A stretch of 64,000 bases of DNA. It comes from Thainema sp966674685. Lineage in GTDB: Bacteria > Cyanobacteriota > Cyanobacteriia > Phormidesmidales > Phormidesmidaceae. Position numbers and translations under genes: made by a program. Shown here piece after piece: positions 17,537 to 26,460 of this stretch (the first letter of the stretch is position 1; each line of letters opens with the position of its first letter). The notes below the pieces were generated by a model. The model did no database searches, was not told where the DNA came from, and was given only the letters and a program-made list of their open reading frames with translations. The DNA lies in the NCBI GenBank assembly GCA_966674685.1, contig CBKWJC010000026.1, positions 6,855 to 70,854 on the forward strand. The letters run 5' to 3'.

Positions 17537-19942
17537 ATGCCAAGGGCAAAGAGATTTTTGCTGTCTGGCTATGGCATTGCAATCATCGCCAGTCTGCTGG
17601 CCGTGCTGTTGCGGCTTTTGCTTGCACCTCTGCTACAGGAGAATGCCCCCCTACTAGTGTTCATCATGCCCGTACTGGTTAGCGCCTGGTACGGTGGGCT
17701 ACAACCGGGCTTATTGGCAACGGTGTTCTGTGCGTGGCTGGGTACCTATTTCTTTGTGGCTCCTACATTCAGCACAGGGAGTTTAGATCTCTCCAATTTA
17801 ACTAGAGTGACCATTTTTTTGATTGAGGGATTCTGCATTAGTACTCTCAGTGAAGCCTTACGAAGTGCTAAAAATCGGGCTGAGCAGATTACTACTCAAC
17901 TGAGAGAAAGCGAGGAGCAATATCGCCTTCTAATCGAAGGAGTGAAAGATTACGCTATTTTTGGCCTCGATCCTCAAGGTCGAATCACAAGCTGGAATAG
18001 TGGGGCTGAATTAGTTCAGGGTTATTCTGCTGCGGAAGCATTGGGACGGCATTTTTCACTGTTCTATCCTGAATCGGATATTGCCCAAGGCAAACCTGAG
18101 CATCTTTTACAGTTTGTAGCTATGAACGGACATGTTGAAGATCAAGGATGGCACAAGCGGAAGGATGGTTCGCTGTTTTGGGCTGATGTGATGATTACGG
18201 CTCTGCGAGATGAAGCGGGGCAGCTACACGGTTTTTCTGAGGTCGTGCGCGACATTACTCAACAGAAGCAGAGTGAAGATGCGCTACAGGATAGTTATGG
18301 TTTGCTGCAAACCGTGATTGAGGGGACAGGTAATGCCATCTTTGTCAAAGATCGGCAGGGACGATATAAACTCGTTAATTCTGCCACAGCTCAGCTTCTG
18401 GGCAAACCCAAGGAAGAGATTTTAGGCAAAGACGATGCCATCCTCCTTTCGCTAGATGCCGCTACTTATCTACGGCGGATTGATCAGAGGGTGATGGAGA
18501 CTGGCCTGTCTCAGACTTCTGAGGAAGAAATTTATCTGGGTGACGGTATGCGTACCTTTCTCGTTACCAAAGATCCTTACCGAGATGCTTATGGCAATAT
18601 TAGTGGCGTCATCGGCATTTCCCGCGATATTACCCACCGCAAGCAGGCAGAAGCGGCACTACAGCGCTCGGCTCACCGACTGGAAACGCTGCAACAAATT
18701 GATCGAGCTATTCTCCAGGCTACGTCTCCTGAAATGATCGCTGAGACGGCTCTGCGCCGCCTGCAAGAAGCGATCGCATTTCAGCAGGCGATGGTCGCTC
18801 TGTTCAATTTTGAAACCAATGAAGCTTATGTGCTGGCCGGACAGCTTGATTCGCAGCCACCTAGGTCTGTTTTGCCGATTGATGTCCTGTCGTTGCCCGC
18901 CAGTTTGTGCGATCGCGGAATTTGCCATATCAAAAATCTAGTAGCCCTACCGCAATGCCCACCGCTGTTAGCGCAAGCGGTGACTGAGGGAACGCAAAGT
19001 GTGGTCATTGTGGCTCTGCTGGTGGAAAACAGGCTGATCGGTAATCTATATTTACTGACTGATCAACCCGCTATCTTTGATTCGGAAAGTCTGGAGATTG
19101 CCCAGGAAGTTGCCAATCAACTTGCGATCGCAATTCATCAAGCTCAGCTACGTGAACAACTACAGCGCCATGCGGACGAACTCGAACAGCGAGTGGCAGA
19201 ACGAACCGCTCAGCTCGAAGAAACCAACCAAGAGCTAGAAGCGTTTACCTATTCCGTTTCCCACGATTTGCGGGCACCGTTACGGACAATCCAGGGGTTT
19301 GCCCAAGCCCTACTCGAAGACTGTGGAATGCAGTTAGACGATTTCTGCCGCAGCTATATCGATTCCATCGTTGACGACGCGGTGCAGATGAATGACCTGA
19401 TCAGCGATTTGCTCAACTATAGCCGTCTAACCCGCACCCAAATTAGTCTACAGCCCATCGCGCTTGATGACGTGGTGCAGGAAGCCTTAAGACAACTGAC
19501 AACCCAGATTCAGGACAAGCAAGCTCAGATCCAAATCAAGTCGCCTCTGCCACAGGTCATGGCTCATCGTGCAACCTTAATTCAAGCCGTGACCAACCTA
19601 ATCAGTAACGCCATCAAGTTTGTGAAATCGGATATTCATCCTCAGATAGATATCTTCGCCACATCTGAGCGGCAAGATAATCGAGACTGGATACGTTTAT
19701 GGATTGTAGACAACGGCATAGGCATTGCACCCGAACACCATGAGCGAGTATTTCGCGTCTTTGAGCGTTTACATGGTGTTGAAAGCTACCCTGGGACGGG
19801 GATTGGTTTAGCCATCGTTCGGAAAGGGCTAGACCGGATGGGGGGACGGGTCGGTGTGGAATCGCAACTGGGGCAGGGAAGCCAATTTTGGATTGCACTA
19901 CCAACTGCTGTTGTCTCACTGGATAACTCAACCGATGACTAA
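17537..19942 (+). CDS. Membrane sensor histidine kinase (DUF4118-like - PAS - PAS - GAF - HisKA - HATPase)
   Basis: 801 aa. Residues 1-105 hold four hydrophobic segments of the KdpD-like DUF4118 type (LVFIMPVLVSAWYGGLQPGL). PAS at about 128-245 and PAS at about 255-378, each ending in a PAC-like GVIGISRDITHRK, are followed by GAF (385-545) and a coiled coil. HisKA has phospho-His 576 in YSVSHDLRAPLRTIQG. HATPase_c shows NLISNAIKF, DNGIGIAP and GTGIGLAIV. The GAF has no obvious bilin Cys. The kinase domain is of the phytochrome-like cyanobacterial type. The stop overlaps the start of the next gene by 8 bp, so this is the first gene of a three-gene phosphorelay operon. Confidence 0.93.
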   Translation: MPRAKRFLLSGYGIAIIASLLAVLLRLLLAPLLQENAPLLVFIMPVLVSAWYGGLQPGLLATVFCAWLGTYFFVAPTFSTGSLDLSNLTRVTIFLIEGFCISTLSEALRSAKNRAEQITTQLRESEEQYRLLIEGVKDYAIFGLDPQGRITSWNSGAELVQGYSAAEALGRHFSLFYPESDIAQGKPEHLLQFVAMNGHVEDQGWHKRKDGSLFWADVMITALRDEAGQLHGFSEVVRDITQQKQSEDALQDSYGLLQTVIEGTGNAIFVKDRQGRYKLVNSATAQLLGKPKEEILGKDDAILLSLDAATYLRRIDQRVMETGLSQTSEEEIYLGDGMRTFLVTKDPYRDAYGNISGVIGISRDITHRKQAEAALQRSAHRLETLQQIDRAILQATSPEMIAETALRRLQEAIAFQQAMVALFNFETNEAYVLAGQLDSQPPRSVLPIDVLSLPASLCDRGICHIKNLVALPQCPPLLAQAVTEGTQSVVIVALLVENRLIGNLYLLTDQPAIFDSESLEIAQEVANQLAIAIHQAQLREQLQRHADELEQRVAERTAQLEETNQELEAFTYSVSHDLRAPLRTIQGFAQALLEDCGMQLDDFCRSYIDSIVDDAVQMNDLISDLLNYSRLTRTQISLQPIALDDVVQEALRQLTTQIQDKQAQIQIKSPLPQVMAHRATLIQAVTNLISNAIKFVKSDIHPQIDIFATSERQDNRDWIRLWIVDNGIGIAPEHHERVFRVFERLHGVESYPGTGIGLAIVRKGLDRMGGRVGVESQLGQGSQFWIALPTAVVSLDNSTDD

Positions 19943-21440
19943 ACCTCTCCGCATTCTGTTAATTGATGATAATCGTAGCGATCGCGCTCTAGTGATTCGG
20001 GAACTAGAGCGAAACTTTGATCGAGATCAGCTAGCTATCGAGGAAGTCACCAACTCCATTCAGTTCAATCAGGAAATGGAGATCGGCGATTTTGCAGCAG
20101 TGATCACTGATTTTCAACTGCGCTGGACGATTGGTCTCGATATTCTGGAACGAGTGAGACAGCGCTATCCCAACTGTCCAGTCATCATGTTTACCAACAC
20201 GGGTACGGAAGAAATCGCCGTTGAAGCGATGAAGCTAGGGTTGGATGACTACATTATTAAACAGCCGAATCGCTATATCCGAGTTCCGATCGCAGTTCAA
20301 ACAGCTATCGAGCGACGGGCAGCCCAGCGGCGGGCAGCGCTGGTGGAAATTCGCCTCCAGGAACTCCTGAATCAGGTCAAAGTCGGCGTGTTTCGCTTTC
20401 AGTCAGACGGCACCGTAATTGAAGCGAATCCGGCATTTCTCAAGCTGCTGGAGGTCGAATCCCTAGCGCAGGTCAATGCCAGAAATATGCTGAATACCCG
20501 TGCGCTCTATACCCAGCTCGTGGAGCAACCACCACCCCAACAGTATGAACAAGAACTGCGGCTCCAGCGCAGCGACGGCACTCCATTCTGGGCACTGTTG
20601 ACGATCACGCTCAATACTGTTGAGGGCATCACCGTTGCTGATGGGCTATTGGAAGACATCCGCGATCGCAAACAGGCTGAGATGGCGCTTCAGGAATTGA
20701 ATACAACCCTGGAAACGCGAGTGCAGGAACGAACGGCCCAACTACAGGCCGCGAACGAAGACCTAGAAGAGTTTGCCTACTCTATTTCTCACGACATGGG
20801 TGCACCTCTACGCGCGATTCAAGGATATGCCCACATCCTGATCGATGACATTGGCGACTCGCTAAAGGCCAATCATTTGAGACTGCTGAAGCAAGTTGCT
20901 GCCAATGCCAAGCAGTTGGCCACATTTATGGCCGACCTGTTAACCTATAGCCGCTTTAGGCAGACCGAAATTCAGTTGGCTCCCGTTAGCCTGTCTGAAG
21001 CATTAACCGAAGTACTCGCCCAACTCGGGCCAGACATTCAGTCCCAACAGGCGCAAATTCAGCTCAAAGAACCACTACCAACCGTACAGGCCAATCGCCC
21101 AGTGCTGATTCAGGTTTTAACCAATTTACTCTCCAACGCAGTTAAATTTGTTGCTACTGGAGTACAGCCCCACATCTATATCTGGACAGAACAGGATGAT
21201 CGGCAAACGCGACTGTGGATCGAGGATAATGGAATTGGCATTGCTCCAGAGGAGCAGGAGCAAATTTTCCGACCCTTTGCGCGATTGCACCGAGAAGAAG
21301 ACTATCCGGGAACTGGCATCGGATTAGCAACGGCCCGGAAAGGAATTGAGCGGATGGGGGGGCAACTGGGGGTTGAATCTCAGCTGGGGCAAGGTAGCCG
21401 ATTTTGGATTGTCTTGCCAACGACAATGGAGTCTTTATGA
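19935..21440 (+). CDS. Receiver - PAS - histidine kinase
   Basis: 501 aa from the ATG at 19935, inside the last codons of the upstream kinase. A receiver (LLIDDNRSDRALV; phosphoacceptor Asp 59 in VITDFQLRW; C-terminal IIKQP with the conserved Lys) is followed by a PAS domain (residues about 140-255). HisKA has phospho-His 286 (SISHDMGAPLRAIQGYAHIL), and HATPase_c shows LLSNAVKF, DNGIGIAPEE and GTGIGLATA. The order receiver-then-kinase suggests an intermediate that receives phosphate from the membrane kinase. Kinase domains of this protein and the upstream one are clearly paralogous, pointing to duplication. The stop overlaps the next ATG (ATGA). Confidence 0.93.
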   Translation: MTKPLRILLIDDNRSDRALVIRELERNFDRDQLAIEEVTNSIQFNQEMEIGDFAAVITDFQLRWTIGLDILERVRQRYPNCPVIMFTNTGTEEIAVEAMKLGLDDYIIKQPNRYIRVPIAVQTAIERRAAQRRAALVEIRLQELLNQVKVGVFRFQSDGTVIEANPAFLKLLEVESLAQVNARNMLNTRALYTQLVEQPPPQQYEQELRLQRSDGTPFWALLTITLNTVEGITVADGLLEDIRDRKQAEMALQELNTTLETRVQERTAQLQAANEDLEEFAYSISHDMGAPLRAIQGYAHILIDDIGDSLKANHLRLLKQVAANAKQLATFMADLLTYSRFRQTEIQLAPVSLSEALTEVLAQLGPDIQSQQAQIQLKEPLPTVQANRPVLIQVLTNLLSNAVKFVATGVQPHIYIWTEQDDRQTRLWIEDNGIGIAPEEQEQIFRPFARLHREEDYPGTGIGLATARKGIERMGGQLGVESQLGQGSRFWIVLPTTMESL

Positions 21441-21886
21441 GTAGCGACAATACAATTCTGCTAGTTGAAGACAATCCGAAAGATGTTTTTTTAGTTCAGC
21501 GCGCGTTTCGTAAGGCTGAAATTATGACACCGCTACAGGTGGTCAGTGATGGGGATGCCGCTGTTCAGTATTTGGCTGGAGGTGCGCCCTATTGCGATCG
21601 CACAACCTACCCTCTACCTGTTCTGGTACTGCTCGATCTCAAACTCCCTCGCCGCTCGGGAGCAGAAGTACTGTCCTGGATTCGCCAAGAGCCTAATCTA
21701 CAGCGGCTACCCGTCGTGGCGTTAACCTCATCACGAGAATATTCGGATGTCAACCGAATCTATGATCTGGGAGCTAATGCGTACATCGTCAAGCCACCCG
21801 ATTTTGATCAGCTCGTGCATATCCTCAAAACGCTTAACCTACACTGGATTACTTACAACGAAAAACCTCAGATGGGAAACCGTTGA
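21437..21886 (+). CDS. Rcp1-like single-domain response regulator
   Basis: 149 aa, starting at ATG 21437 in a 4-bp ATGA overlap with the upstream kinase. It is a stand-alone CheY-like receiver: acidic pair in LLVEDNPKDVFLVQRAF, phosphoacceptor Asp 67 in LLDLKLPRRSG, Ser/Thr in ALTSSREYSDV, and YIVKPPDF with the conserved Lys. The long beta-4/alpha-4 region and C-terminal LNLHWITYNE are typical of Rcp1, the partner of phytochrome-like kinases. No output domain is present, so it acts by protein contact or passes phosphate on. It is the last gene of the operon; an inverted-repeat element follows nine bases downstream. Confidence 0.93.
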   Translation: MSSDNTILLVEDNPKDVFLVQRAFRKAEIMTPLQVVSDGDAAVQYLAGGAPYCDRTTYPLPVLVLLDLKLPRRSGAEVLSWIRQEPNLQRLPVVALTSSREYSDVNRIYDLGANAYIVKPPDFDQLVHILKTLNLHWITYNEKPQMGNR

Positions 21887-21894
21887 GCTGTAGG

Positions 21895-21985
21895 TAAGTA
21901 GGTTGGCGTAAATACATATCTAAAAAACTGGGGAAGGGGCGCTACCCTAGTTTTTTAGATGCGTTTATTTATATGTAGCTACTTA
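21895..21985. repeat. MITE-like inverted-repeat element, copy B3
   Basis: 91 bp bounded by TAAGTAG and CTACTTA. The inner arms ATCTAAAAAACTGGGG / CTAGTTTTTTAGAT can form a long stem. It follows the response-regulator stop by 9 bp and may terminate the operon. Confidence 0.85.
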
Positions 21986-22014
21986 TCTTCATCCTTGCAC
22001 AGAAAATAGAAAGA

Positions 22015-22047
22015 TTAGTTTGCCGCCACGATGCGGCGGCAAACTAA
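22015..22047. repeat. GC-rich hairpin
   Basis: TTAGTTTGCCGCC pairs with GGCGGCAAACTAA around ACGATGC. It is related to the palindrome at 3238-3264 and to a degenerate copy near 54529-54566. Confidence 0.75.
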
Positions 22048-22093
22048 CCTCTTCCGGAGCAGTTTAGCAAGGTAAAAGATATGCATACAAAAA

Positions 22094-22150
22094 CCAATTT
22101 AGGGTTTAGGAAATACCTGCAATGCAGGTATTTCCTAAACCCTAAATTGG
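22094..22150. repeat. Perfect 27-bp-stem hairpin
   Basis: Every base of the left arm, from CCAATTTAGGG through AAATACCTGC, pairs with the right arm around an AAT loop. With no run of T directly after it, it looks like a repeat rather than a classical terminator. Confidence 0.85.
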
Positions 22151-22173
22151 GTAGTTTTTAACTGGACTTTGTA

Positions 22174-22240
22174 TTATATGAAACCCGGTTGACAACCTAT
22201 TGTTTATTTCATGAAATAAACAGGGTTCTTGTACATGGAC
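22174..22240. repeat. Variable-stem hairpin element
   Basis: Left arm TATATGAAACCCGGTTGACA and right arm GGGTTCTTGTACATGGAC enclose the perfect palindrome TGTTTATTTCATGAAATAAA plus CA (22201-22222). The arms match the copy at 32979-33080, but the stem is entirely different. Confidence 0.75.
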
Positions 22241-22245
22241 AGGTA

Positions 22246-22812
22246 TTAGTAAATCGCTTGGCAAGCCGATAGAACCTGCTGATCGGTTTCGCTGAGCGTT
22301 TCAATGGCATGAAACCCCTCTAGGCCAAACGGAGCCGCCGCATCCGCTCCAGCAACAACAGCATTACTTGCTAGAGCAACCTCATAGGCATAAGTCGTTT
22401 GGTCGTAGCTGTTGGTGATATTCAGCGCCAATTGCTCACCGACGACTTCACCTTGGAAGCAGTCAAACGATGACTGCGGCATGTAGAACGCACCGACAAC
22501 CTCCTGATCCTGCATCGTGAAGACCATGTAGGTTGCACCGACTTGTTCGGCTTCAGCAGACTGGCCGAACAGGTAAGTTTGAGTCGGTGATTCTACCGTT
22601 GATGTGCGGGTCGATGAACTAGAGGCAATTAAATCAACCTGGGGCTTTTCTTTCTGGGGAACGCCTGCACCATCCGCCCTAGCTTGCGGGAAGGTAACAG
22701 CAGTGATGATCAATGCTAGAGTCAGCAATAATCCAGTAACGATGCGCTCAACTGGTGTCGCGGACTGAGTGGCAGCGATTGACTTGAGGTAGAGACGAGT
22801 GTGGATTGTCAT
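22246..22812 (-). CDS. Secreted or membrane-anchored protein of unknown function
   Basis: 188 aa from ATG 22812; a TTG ten codons upstream is less likely. A hydrophobic segment at residues 22-40 (TGLLLTLALIITAVTFPQARA) is a signal peptide with cleavage after ARA, or an anchor. The mature part contains YMVFTMQDQEVVGAFYMPQS and DCFQGEVVGEQLALNI, a beta-rich pattern with a Cys near each end. I recognise the style of a cyanobacterial conserved hypothetical but no named domain. It stands alone: the next gene is divergent and 0.7 kb away. Confidence 0.65.
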   Translation of the reverse strand: MTIHTRLYLKSIAATQSATPVERIVTGLLLTLALIITAVTFPQARADGAGVPQKEKPQVDLIASSSSTRTSTVESPTQTYLFGQSAEAEQVGATYMVFTMQDQEVVGAFYMPQSSFDCFQGEVVGEQLALNITNSYDQTTYAYEVALASNAVVAGADAAAPFGLEGFHAIETLSETDQQVLSACQAIY

Positions 22813-23523
22813 GGCACAGACCGATCGGGTTAGGGGCAGCAACGGAGCAAGTGAAGCGCTTGCCTGTTACTTATTAGGATCCACGATCTGTCTGCAAAAT
22901 TCCGTGATAGTACCCATCTAATCCCCGTGATCCTACGCATCGATCAGTGGTGATCTGCATCAGTTCATTCCGAGTTCATTACTAGTCAATTGGTGTGGCT
23001 GTAAATCTGTAGCGAAGCCTTGCCATACAAGAATCAGCATTGGACATTATCGAACACTGTGCGATCGCATTATGCCGCCCAAATACTTGCTGTTGATCTG
23101 GAGCGTGATATGCTTATTCATCCTAAATCAAGTGTTTACATTTCGCAATATTTAGCTCATTAACTAAGCTACAACTCAGCGTGAGCAAAGCTTGCTTGTG
23201 CGGCTCAAACAGCGCTTGCTCAGGCACTTTAGTGAAACGGACTGAGACCGCTGCCTACCTTAAGGTATAAAAGCGAGCAACAAAATCTCCTCAATTTAGC
23301 CGACTCAGGTATGACCTTTAGCGCGTCAACTGAGCGATGAATTTGTCACTGCTTATCCGGTATTTCTAGATTCATTCAAGATTCTGAAATTTCAATATTC
23401 AAGTCTTGCACCTTGCCAATTGAACATCCAGCCGAATGCAGTTGCCCTATCGTAACCGCATCCGCTTGGGCTGGTATGCAAGGCAAGACGACACACTTTT
23501 CAACCGAAATCGAGGTAGTTGAC
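22813..23523. other. Gap with no supported gene
   Basis: The 711 bp between the divergent genes show no convincing coding frame. They hold HIP1 sites and an imperfect inverted repeat around 23180-23225 (GTGAGCAAAGC ... GCGCTTGCTCAGG). Both flanking promoters should be here, but I cannot place them with confidence. Confidence 0.5.
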
Positions 23524-24339
23524 ATGCAACGGGACACGGCGAGGGACACGGCTAAATGGGTAGAGGTTTTATCCCGCCTTGGTATTGCCGCTAAAGGTAT
23601 TGTGTACGCACTGCTGGGGATCTTGGCACTACAAGCTGCATTTGGAGCAGGTGGTCAAGCGACGGATCAAGAGGGAGCATTTGGCGCGGTTGTTTCTCAA
23701 CCATTCGGCAAATTTTTGCTGGTGCTAATTGCAATTGGACTGATCGGCTATGTTGTTTGGCGACTGGTGCAGGTCTTCAAAGATCCCGATCGCAATGGCA
23801 CCGATGCAGAAGGATTACTCAAGCGAACAGCCTATTTTATCAGCGCCATTATCTACGGCACGTTTGCTTATGCTGCAATCCAAATCGTTCTGGGCAATGA
23901 CTCTGGTAGTTCCGGTGATTCATCCGCACAGGACTGGACAGCCCGCTTGATGTCGCAACCGTTTGGTCAATGGCTGGTTGGTACGGTGGGAGCCATCATT
24001 ATTGCGATCGCGTTTTATCACTTCTATCAAATGTTTTCGGCCAAATTTCGTAAGTATCTCAAGTGGCACGAAATGAGCCAAACCGAGCGCACCTGGTCTA
24101 CTCGGCTCGGTCGCTTAGGACATGGAGCCAGAGGCGTAACATTTGTGATCATTGGTGGATTCTTTATCCAAGCCGCAATTCAAGCCAATCCTGATCAGGC
24201 TAGAGGGTTAGGTGGTGCTTTACGCACGCTCGAACAACAACCTTACGGGCCTTGGCTGCTCGGTCTCGTCGCACTGGGCTTTATTGCTTATGGCATTTAT
24301 TTAGAGGCTCGTGCCCGCTATCGTCGGATTGCGATGTAG
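23524..24339 (+). CDS. DUF1206 membrane protein
   Basis: 271 aa from ATG 23524, with GAGGTAG ten bases upstream; the open frame continues upstream but with no family-like residues. Three repeats of paired membrane helices are visible, each with a G-x-A-A/R-K/G-x-V/T-F start: LGIAAKGIVYALLGILALQA, then LLKRTAYFISAIIYGTFAYA, then LGHGARGVTFVIIGGFFIQA. Each ends in QPFG- or QPYG-type loops before the second helix. This internal three-fold repeat defines DUF1206. Function is unknown. A strong hairpin follows its stop, and a YihY-type gene lies 150 bp downstream on the same strand. Confidence 0.9.
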   Translation: MQRDTARDTAKWVEVLSRLGIAAKGIVYALLGILALQAAFGAGGQATDQEGAFGAVVSQPFGKFLLVLIAIGLIGYVVWRLVQVFKDPDRNGTDAEGLLKRTAYFISAIIYGTFAYAAIQIVLGNDSGSSGDSSAQDWTARLMSQPFGQWLVGTVGAIIIAIAFYHFYQMFSAKFRKYLKWHEMSQTERTWSTRLGRLGHGARGVTFVIIGGFFIQAAIQANPDQARGLGGALRTLEQQPYGPWLLGLVALGFIAYGIYLEARARYRRIAM

Positions 24340-24347
24340 TACCAAAA

Positions 24348-24394
24348 TGCCTTTTTGTGAAAGCGTTGCTGAGCAACGCTTTCACAAAAAGGCA
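24348..24394. terminator. Hairpin terminator-like palindrome
   Basis: A perfect 22-bp stem (TGCCTTTTTGTGAAAGCGTT..) with TGA loop lies 9 bp after the DUF1206 stop. The arm sequence belongs to the GTGAAA/TTTCAC group of hairpin repeats, so it may be a repeat recruited as terminator. Confidence 0.7.
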
Positions 24395-24490
24395 AAACTG
24401 GTTTTACAAGCAAATTTTGGGTGATCGGCCTTATGAGCAGATGAGCAGATATTGATGTGAGTGAACAGCAGCAGAGGAGAACAGACAGAC

Positions 24491-25468
24491 GTGTCAGGCA
24501 AACAAATTTGGCGATTATTAAAAGAAACATTTACGGAATGGCAGCAGGATAAAGCCTCGCGACTGGCGGCAGCGCTGTCTTACTACACGGCTTTTTCACT
24601 TGCGCCGCTGTTGATTTTGGCGATTGCGATCGCAGGTGCCATCTTTGGGCAGGAAGCAGCACGGGGCGAGGTGGTTGGGCAGTTGCAGGGACTGCTTGGT
24701 CAAGATGGCGCAGAATTTATTGAAACCGCCATCGACAATGCCAATCAGCCCTCTTCTAACTCGGGGTTGATTGCATCTCTGATCAGCATCGTTATTCTAT
24801 TATTCGGCGCATCAGGTGTCTTTACCCAGCTACAGGATTCACTAAACGACATCTGGAACGTTACGCCCAAGCCAAATCAGGGGATCAAGTTTCTCGTCCA
24901 AAAGCGCGTCCTCGCCTTTGGCATGATCTTAGTGATTGGATTTTTGCTGCTCGTGTCCTTGGTGCTGAGCACTGCAATTTCCGCTCTGACGACCTTCATG
25001 ACAGGCTGGGTTGCTGACTTGAGTTGGCTGTGGCAAATCGTCAACCTGGCGCTATCTCTCGCGATCATCACTGGTTTATTTGCGCTGATTTATAAATACT
25101 TACCCGATGCCCGCGTTAATTGGAATGATGTTCTAATTGGCGCATTTATCACAGCGCTCTTATTCACCATTGGCAAATTTTTAATTGGCCTCTATCTCGG
25201 CAACAGCAGCTTTAGTTCCACATACGGCGCAGCAGGTTCGCTGATTGTGATTTTGGCCTGGGTCTATTACTCTGCCCAAATTCTGTTTTTCGGAGCCGAG
25301 TTTACGCAGGTCTACGCCCGACGCTATGGTTCTCGCATTGAACCGGATGAGCATGCTACGCGCACGCTATCACCAACGGAACAGGCTAATCAAACCGCCG
25401 ATCAATCACAGCCGACACAATCTGGTAGCCGGCTATCCGAACAAGAGCGCAAGCGCAAGTATGGGTAA
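24491..25468 (+). CDS. YihY/BrkB family inner-membrane protein
   Basis: 325 aa from GTG 24491, chosen because GAGGAG lies 11 bases upstream; GTG 24461 is an alternative adding ten residues. The family signature ASRLAAALSYYTAFSLAPLL is present, followed by about six membrane helices (ISIVILLFGASGVFTQLQDSLNDIW; RVLAFGMILVIGFLLLVSLV; and the final SLIVILAWVYYSAQILFFGAEFTQVY). The tail (residues 285-325) is hydrophilic. Once called RNase BN in error, the family's role is unsettled. A paralogue lies at 44537-45490 on the other strand. Confidence 0.9.
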   Translation: MSGKQIWRLLKETFTEWQQDKASRLAAALSYYTAFSLAPLLILAIAIAGAIFGQEAARGEVVGQLQGLLGQDGAEFIETAIDNANQPSSNSGLIASLISIVILLFGASGVFTQLQDSLNDIWNVTPKPNQGIKFLVQKRVLAFGMILVIGFLLLVSLVLSTAISALTTFMTGWVADLSWLWQIVNLALSLAIITGLFALIYKYLPDARVNWNDVLIGAFITALLFTIGKFLIGLYLGNSSFSSTYGAAGSLIVILAWVYYSAQILFFGAEFTQVYARRYGSRIEPDEHATRTLSPTEQANQTADQSQPTQSGSRLSEQERKRKYG

Positions 25469-25477
25469 TGCAAAACC

Positions 25478-25522
25478 ATTTGAGGCTGAAAGTTCTGCTT
25501 GGCAAAACTTTCAGCCTCAAAT
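25478..25522. terminator. Bidirectional terminator-like hairpin between convergent genes
   Basis: ATTTGAGGCTGAAAGTT pairs perfectly with AACTTTCAGCCTCAAAT around a short loop. It lies between the convergent YihY and L,D-transpeptidase stops, the expected place for a shared terminator. Confidence 0.75.
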
Positions 25523-25548
25523 AGTTCTCAAACAACTTTAAAAATTGA

Positions 25549-26325
25549 TTACGGTTCTACGCGGACAACGGTGCCGACTTCCACCATTTCAAATAGCTGC
25601 ACGACATCCCGGTTATACATGCGAATGCAGCCGTGGGATGCTGCTGTGCCGACGCTATCTTCATTGGGCGTACCGTGGAAGCCAATGTAGTTTTGGCCAT
25701 CCGTCCAAAAGCCGATCCAGCGCGTCCCCAGCGGATTATCGGGACCAGCCGGAATCACCGTGCCGTTGAAGGGATTCTGCCAGGATGGGTCTTTAATCAT
25801 TTGCAGAACTTGATGTTCTCCCGTTGGTGTTTCCCAGCCTGAGCGACCAATGGCAATGGGAAACGTGGCTTTAACCTGATCGCGTTCATAAACGTAAACT
25901 TTGCGATCGCGCAGTCGAATCACCAGCTCAATCTTGGCAACCGGATCGGGAAGCTGATCCAGATGGTCAAGCGTCGGTAGCTCAGGAAATCGCTCACCGG
26001 AAACAGCTTGGAGCGTTGATTGCTCGCTCGGCAGCTCAACATCCGCTGGTGTCAGCAGGGTCGATAGTGGCAGTGTAGACGATTGATCAAGCTGATTAGG
26101 AGATGAAGTTGATGCATTCTCCGATGGATTAGTCTCATCATCAACTTCTGACGCAGCTTCTGATTCAACTGGTGTCGCCAATGAGGGCGTTACAGATGTC
26201 GGCAACGACAAGGGAGAAGATTGAGCTTGAGCACTTCCAGTTACGCTAGTCAGCAACATTACCAATGTCGCAACTGACCAGAGGGAAGCTTGACTAAAAA
26301 TTGGCTGAATCAGAGATTTGTCCAT
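25549..26325 (-). CDS. L,D-transpeptidase (YkuD family)
   Basis: 258 aa. A signal peptide spans residues 1-34 (ending GSAQA). A Ser/Thr/Glu-rich linker covers residues 36-125. The YkuD catalytic domain (about 128-258) contains IELVIRLRDRKVYVYERDQV at its start, the GWETPTGEH turn, and the motif HGTPNEDSVGTAASHGCIRM with the catalytic Cys in SHGCIRM and the paired His residues. It forms 3-3 peptidoglycan cross-links or attaches proteins to peptidoglycan in the periplasm. It is a single gene, convergent with the YihY gene. Confidence 0.95.
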   Translation of the reverse strand: MDKSLIQPIFSQASLWSVATLVMLLTSVTGSAQAQSSPLSLPTSVTPSLATPVESEAASEVDDETNPSENASTSSPNQLDQSSTLPLSTLLTPADVELPSEQSTLQAVSGERFPELPTLDHLDQLPDPVAKIELVIRLRDRKVYVYERDQVKATFPIAIGRSGWETPTGEHQVLQMIKDPSWQNPFNGTVIPAGPDNPLGTRWIGFWTDGQNYIGFHGTPNEDSVGTAASHGCIRMYNRDVVQLFEMVEVGTVVRVEP

Positions 26326-26460
26326 TTGTGTCAGGTATCTGTCAGGTATCTATGCAGTGAACGAACAACGACATCGCATGCACCCTCAATGTTCGCAGAC
26401 TGTTCGAACAACTTGCTATACGGTGATTCAAAATGAGTCGATTATGTTCCGTTATTTATT

